From the NCBI RefSeq assembly GCF_001570985.1, contig NZ_BCSS01000010.1, positions 1 through 64,000 of the forward strand: DNA of 64,000 nucleotides, read 5' to 3'. The notes below the pieces were generated by a model, which was not told the DNA's origin, searched no databases, and saw only the letters and a list, made by a program, of their open reading frames with translations. This DNA is from Janibacter limosus NBRC 16128. Its GTDB lineage: Bacteria; Actinomycetota; Actinomycetes; Actinomycetales; Dermatophilaceae. A program made the position numbers and the translations under genes. The first letter of the stretch is position 1; every line of letters begins with the position of its first letter. This document shows positions 61,725-64,000 of the stretch, piece by piece.

Positions 61725-64000
61725 TCAGCGCCGAGCCTTGCGACGACGCTTGGCGTGCATCGCGATGAGGGCAGCCTGGATGTCGGGCAGCGGGAGCCCG
61801 TCGGTGTCCTGGTGGATGCGCGTCCAGCGGCCGTCCCCGTCGAGGGCCCAGTGGGCGTAGTCGTCGGACATCCCGCGGGCCACGAGGTCGAAGAGCTGAT
61901 CGACATGACGGGGGTCGGCGATGCGGACCAGGGCCTCCACGCGGCGGTCGAGGTTGCGGTGCATGAGGTCGGCGGAGCCGATCCAGGCCTCGCGGTCGTC
62001 TCCGGTGCCGAAGAGGAAGAGACGTGAGTGCTCGAGGAAGCGTCCGAGCACGGAGTGCACGCGGATGGTGTCGCTCAGCCCCTCGACGCCGGGCCGGAGG
62101 GCGCAGATGCCGCGGACCCAGATGTCGATCTGCACTCCGGCGGCGCTCGCGCGGTAGAGGGCGTCGATCGTCGCCTCGTCGACGAGGGAGTTGACCTTGA
62201 AGGCGACATGGCCGTCCCCGGTACGCGCCTGTCGCTGGACCTGCTTGTCGATCCGGGTGAGGAGCCCGTCGCGCAGGCTGCGTGGCGCGACGAGCAGTCG
62301 CTTGAACTTGCTGCGCGGCGCCAGGCCGGAGAGTTGGTTGAACAGTCGGGTCAGGTCCTGGCCGACCTCGGGGTCTGCCGTGAGCAGCCCGATGTCCTCG
62401 TAGTGCCGGGCGGTCTTGGGGTTGTAGTTGCCCGTGCCGACGTGGCAGTACCGCTTGACCCCGTCAGGCTCCTGCCGCACCACGAGTGCGAGCTTGCCGT
62501 GGGTCTTGAGGCCGACGATGCCATAGACGACGTGGACGCCTGCGTGCTCGAGCTTGCGCGCCCACTCGATGTTGTTCTGCTCGTCGAAGCGAGCCTTGAT
62601 CTCGACGACGGCCAGCACCTGCTTGCCCGCCTCGGCGGCGTCGATGAGGGCATCGACGATGGGGCTGTCGCCGCTCGTGCGGTAGAGGGTCTGCTTGATC
62701 GCGAGAACCTGGGGGTCGGCGGCTGCCTGCTCGAGGAAGGCCTGGACCGAGGTCGAGAAGGAGTCGTAGGGGTGCTGCAGCAGCACGTCCTGCTGGGCGA
62801 TGCGCTCGATGAGGTTGGCGGCCTTGGAGGACTCGGCGGGCGCGAGGTCGGCGTTGGTCCGGGCGACGAAGGGAGGGAAGTGCAGGTCGGTGCGGTCGAT
62901 GTCGGCGATCTCGTTGAGGCCGCGCAGGTCGAGCGGTGCGGGCAGCCGGTAGACCTCGTCGTCGGTCACGCCGAGCTCGCGGCTGAGCAGCTCCATGACG
63001 TGGTCGTCGAGGTCCTCCTCCACCTCGAGCCGCACGGGCGGGCCGAAGCGACGGCGGGTCAGTTCCTTCTCAAGGGCTGCGAGCAGGTTCTCCGCGTCGT
63101 CCTCCTCCACCTCGAGGTCCTCGTTGCGGGTGACCCTGAAGGAGTAGTGCTCGTGCACCTCCATGCCGGGGAAGAGCTGGTCGAGATGGGCGGCGATGAC
63201 GTCCTCGAGGGGGACGACCTGTGCCTCGAAGAGGTCGGCGGTCACCGAGGCCGTGGCCCGACGGACCTTGAGGAAGCGCGGGAGCGAGGGCGGCATCTTG
63301 ATCCGCGCGAAGTGCTCCTTGCCCGTCTTGGGGTTGATGAGGATGACGGCGAGGTTGAGCGAGAGCCCGGAGATGTAGGGGAAGGGGTGCGCCGGGTCGA
63401 CGGCCAGGGGGGTGAGCACGGGGAAGATCTCATTGCTGAAGAGCTCGGTCAAGCGCTCCTGCTCAGGCGGCTCGACCTCGCTCCAGCGCACGATGCTGAT
63501 GCCCTCGTCGACCAGGGCAGGGCGCACGCTCTCCTCGAAGATGCGCGTCTGCATGGCGACCAGGTCGTGGGTGATGCGGGAGATGTGCTCGAGGACCTCC
63601 CGTGGCTCCAGGCCCGAGGGGCTACGCACCGCGATACCGGTCGCAATGCGTCGTTTGAGGCCAGCGACGCGGACCATGAAGAACTCGTCGAGGTTGCTCG
63701 TGAAGATCGCCAGGAAACGGGCCCGCTCGAGCAGCGGCACGGACTCGTCGGCGGCGAGCTGCAGGACCCGCTCGTTGAACTGCAGCCAGCTGATCTCACG
63801 GTCGAGGAACCGGTCGCTCGGCAGGTCGGACGCACTCGCCTCCTCGTGCGAGGACACACGCACGAAGCGTCCGTTGGCCGCACGGGGGCGCAGCTCGTTG
63901 GTCGCAGCAGGTGAGGAGGACGAGATGGAGACATCGCCCGGGATGATCCCCGGTCGTGCGGTGAGGGCCGCCGGGGTGTCGAGGGAGGAGTCGTCCGACA
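61725..64000 (-). CDS. ppk: Polyphosphate kinase PPK1 (5' end probably outside window)
   Basis: At least 712 residues of PPK1, which makes and breaks down polyphosphate from [23 protein letters not shown] opens the N-terminal domain; [36 protein letters not shown] and [15 protein letters not shown] follow. The catalytic His region is [12 protein letters not shown] and [15 protein letters not shown]. The frame stays open, with high GC at third positions, from GTG 63863 to the end of the window and has no other start codon there, so translation probably begins just outside; GTG 63863 lacks a ribosome-binding site. Mycobacterial PPK1 has a similar extension of about 50 residues. Confidence 0.92.
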   Translation of the reverse strand, partial: SDDSSLDTPAALTARPGIIPGDVSISSSSPAATNELRPRAANGRFVRVSSHEEASASDLPSDRFLDREISWLQFNERVLQLAADESVPLLERARFLAIFTSNLDEFFMVRVAGLKRRIATGIAVRSPSGLEPREVLEHISRITHDLVAMQTRIFEESVRPALVDEGISIVRWSEVEPPEQERLTELFSNEIFPVLTPLAVDPAHPFPYISGLSLNLAVILINPKTGKEHFARIKMPPSLPRFLKVRRATASVTADLFEAQVVPLEDVIAAHLDQLFPGMEVHEHYSFRVTRNEDLEVEEDDAENLLAALEKELTRRRFGPPVRLEVEEDLDDHVMELLSRELGVTDDEVYRLPAPLDLRGLNEIADIDRTDLHFPPFVARTNADLAPAESSKAANLIERIAQQDVLLQHPYDSFSTSVQAFLEQAAADPQVLAIKQTLYRTSGDSPIVDALIDAAEAGKQVLAVVEIKARFDEQNNIEWARKLEHAGVHVVYGIVGLKTHGKLALVVRQEPDGVKRYCHVGTGNYNPKTARHYEDIGLLTADPEVGQDLTRLFNQLSGLAPRSKFKRLLVAPRSLRDGLLTRIDKQVQRQARTGDGHVAFKVNSLVDEATIDALYRASAAGVQIDIWVRGICALRPGVEGLSDTIRVHSVLGRFLEHSRLFLFGTGDDREAWIGSADLMHRNLDRRVEALVRIADPRHVDQLFDLVARGMSDDYAHWALDGDGRWTRIHQDTDGLPLPDIQAALIAMHAKRRRKARR

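Overview
The window is GC-rich (about 70 % by eye), with dense genes, GTG starts, GTGA/ATGA stop-start overlaps and several -10 boxes 6-7 bases before a start codon (leaderless genes). The PurS/PurQ/small-PurL trio, GuaB1, DUF3073, a Nudix plus histidine-phosphatase fusion, an Fe-S type PurF and a PHO box of 11-bp repeats all point to an actinobacterium. An Intrasporangiaceae-like member of the Micrococcales (Janibacter or a relative) is my best guess, by inference only. No rRNA, CRISPR array, insertion sequence or prophage was seen. No gene-free stretch exceeds 300 bases; the longest are 49960-50235 (cobalamin riboswitch), 54532-54778 (candidate structured RNA), 18866-19077 (nothing convincing beyond a DUF3073 promoter), 60564-60765 (PHO box) and 21752-21953 (divergent promoters).

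Region 1 (1-18.9 kb) is purine biosynthesis: end of purC, then purS-purQ-purL, then purF-purM. Between them lie a pyruvyltransferase-like protein with a GT8-like tail, an acyl-CoA synthetase, a UbiB-family kinase, a HAD phosphatase, a spermidine-synthase-like methyltransferase, a secreted 5'-nucleotidase, a sterol-carrier-like protein and a Gfo/Idh/MocA oxidoreductase.

Region 2 (19-36.5 kb) is a wall teichoic acid / phosphodiester glycopolymer locus. It has an export ABC pair (TagH/Wzt- and TagG-like), a TagF-GT4 fusion, a CDP-alcohol phosphotransferase, a stand-alone accessory domain, a TagE-like glucosyltransferase, an OafA-type acyltransferase with an SGNH domain, a two-domain TagF, a Stealth sugar-phosphate transferase, a GT2 and TagD. 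TagD makes CDP-glycerol, the TagF and Stealth enzymes build the phosphodiester backbone, the GT4 and acyltransferase decorate it, and the ABC pair exports it. After a tRNA Glu-Asp-Phe cluster (36.6-36.9 kb), a three-gene operon (37.0-41.6 kb) adds two pyruvyltransferase-like fusions, one joined to an ABC-exporter-type membrane domain with no ATPase. The most unusual biology in the window is in this region.

Region 3 (41.7-54.5 kb) is mixed: a PHP phosphoesterase and GuaB1, DUF445, an acyltransferase, a D-amino-acid dehydrogenase, tRNA-Lys, a subtilase lipoprotein, a cobalamin riboswitch with a btuCDF-like importer, an enoyl-CoA hydratase and a conserved hypothetical gene.

Region 4 (54.5-64 kb) is a phosphate island: DUF47/PhoU-like plus PiT low-affinity uptake, the high-affinity pstSCAB operon behind a PHO box, and mutT1 and ppk (polyphosphate kinase).
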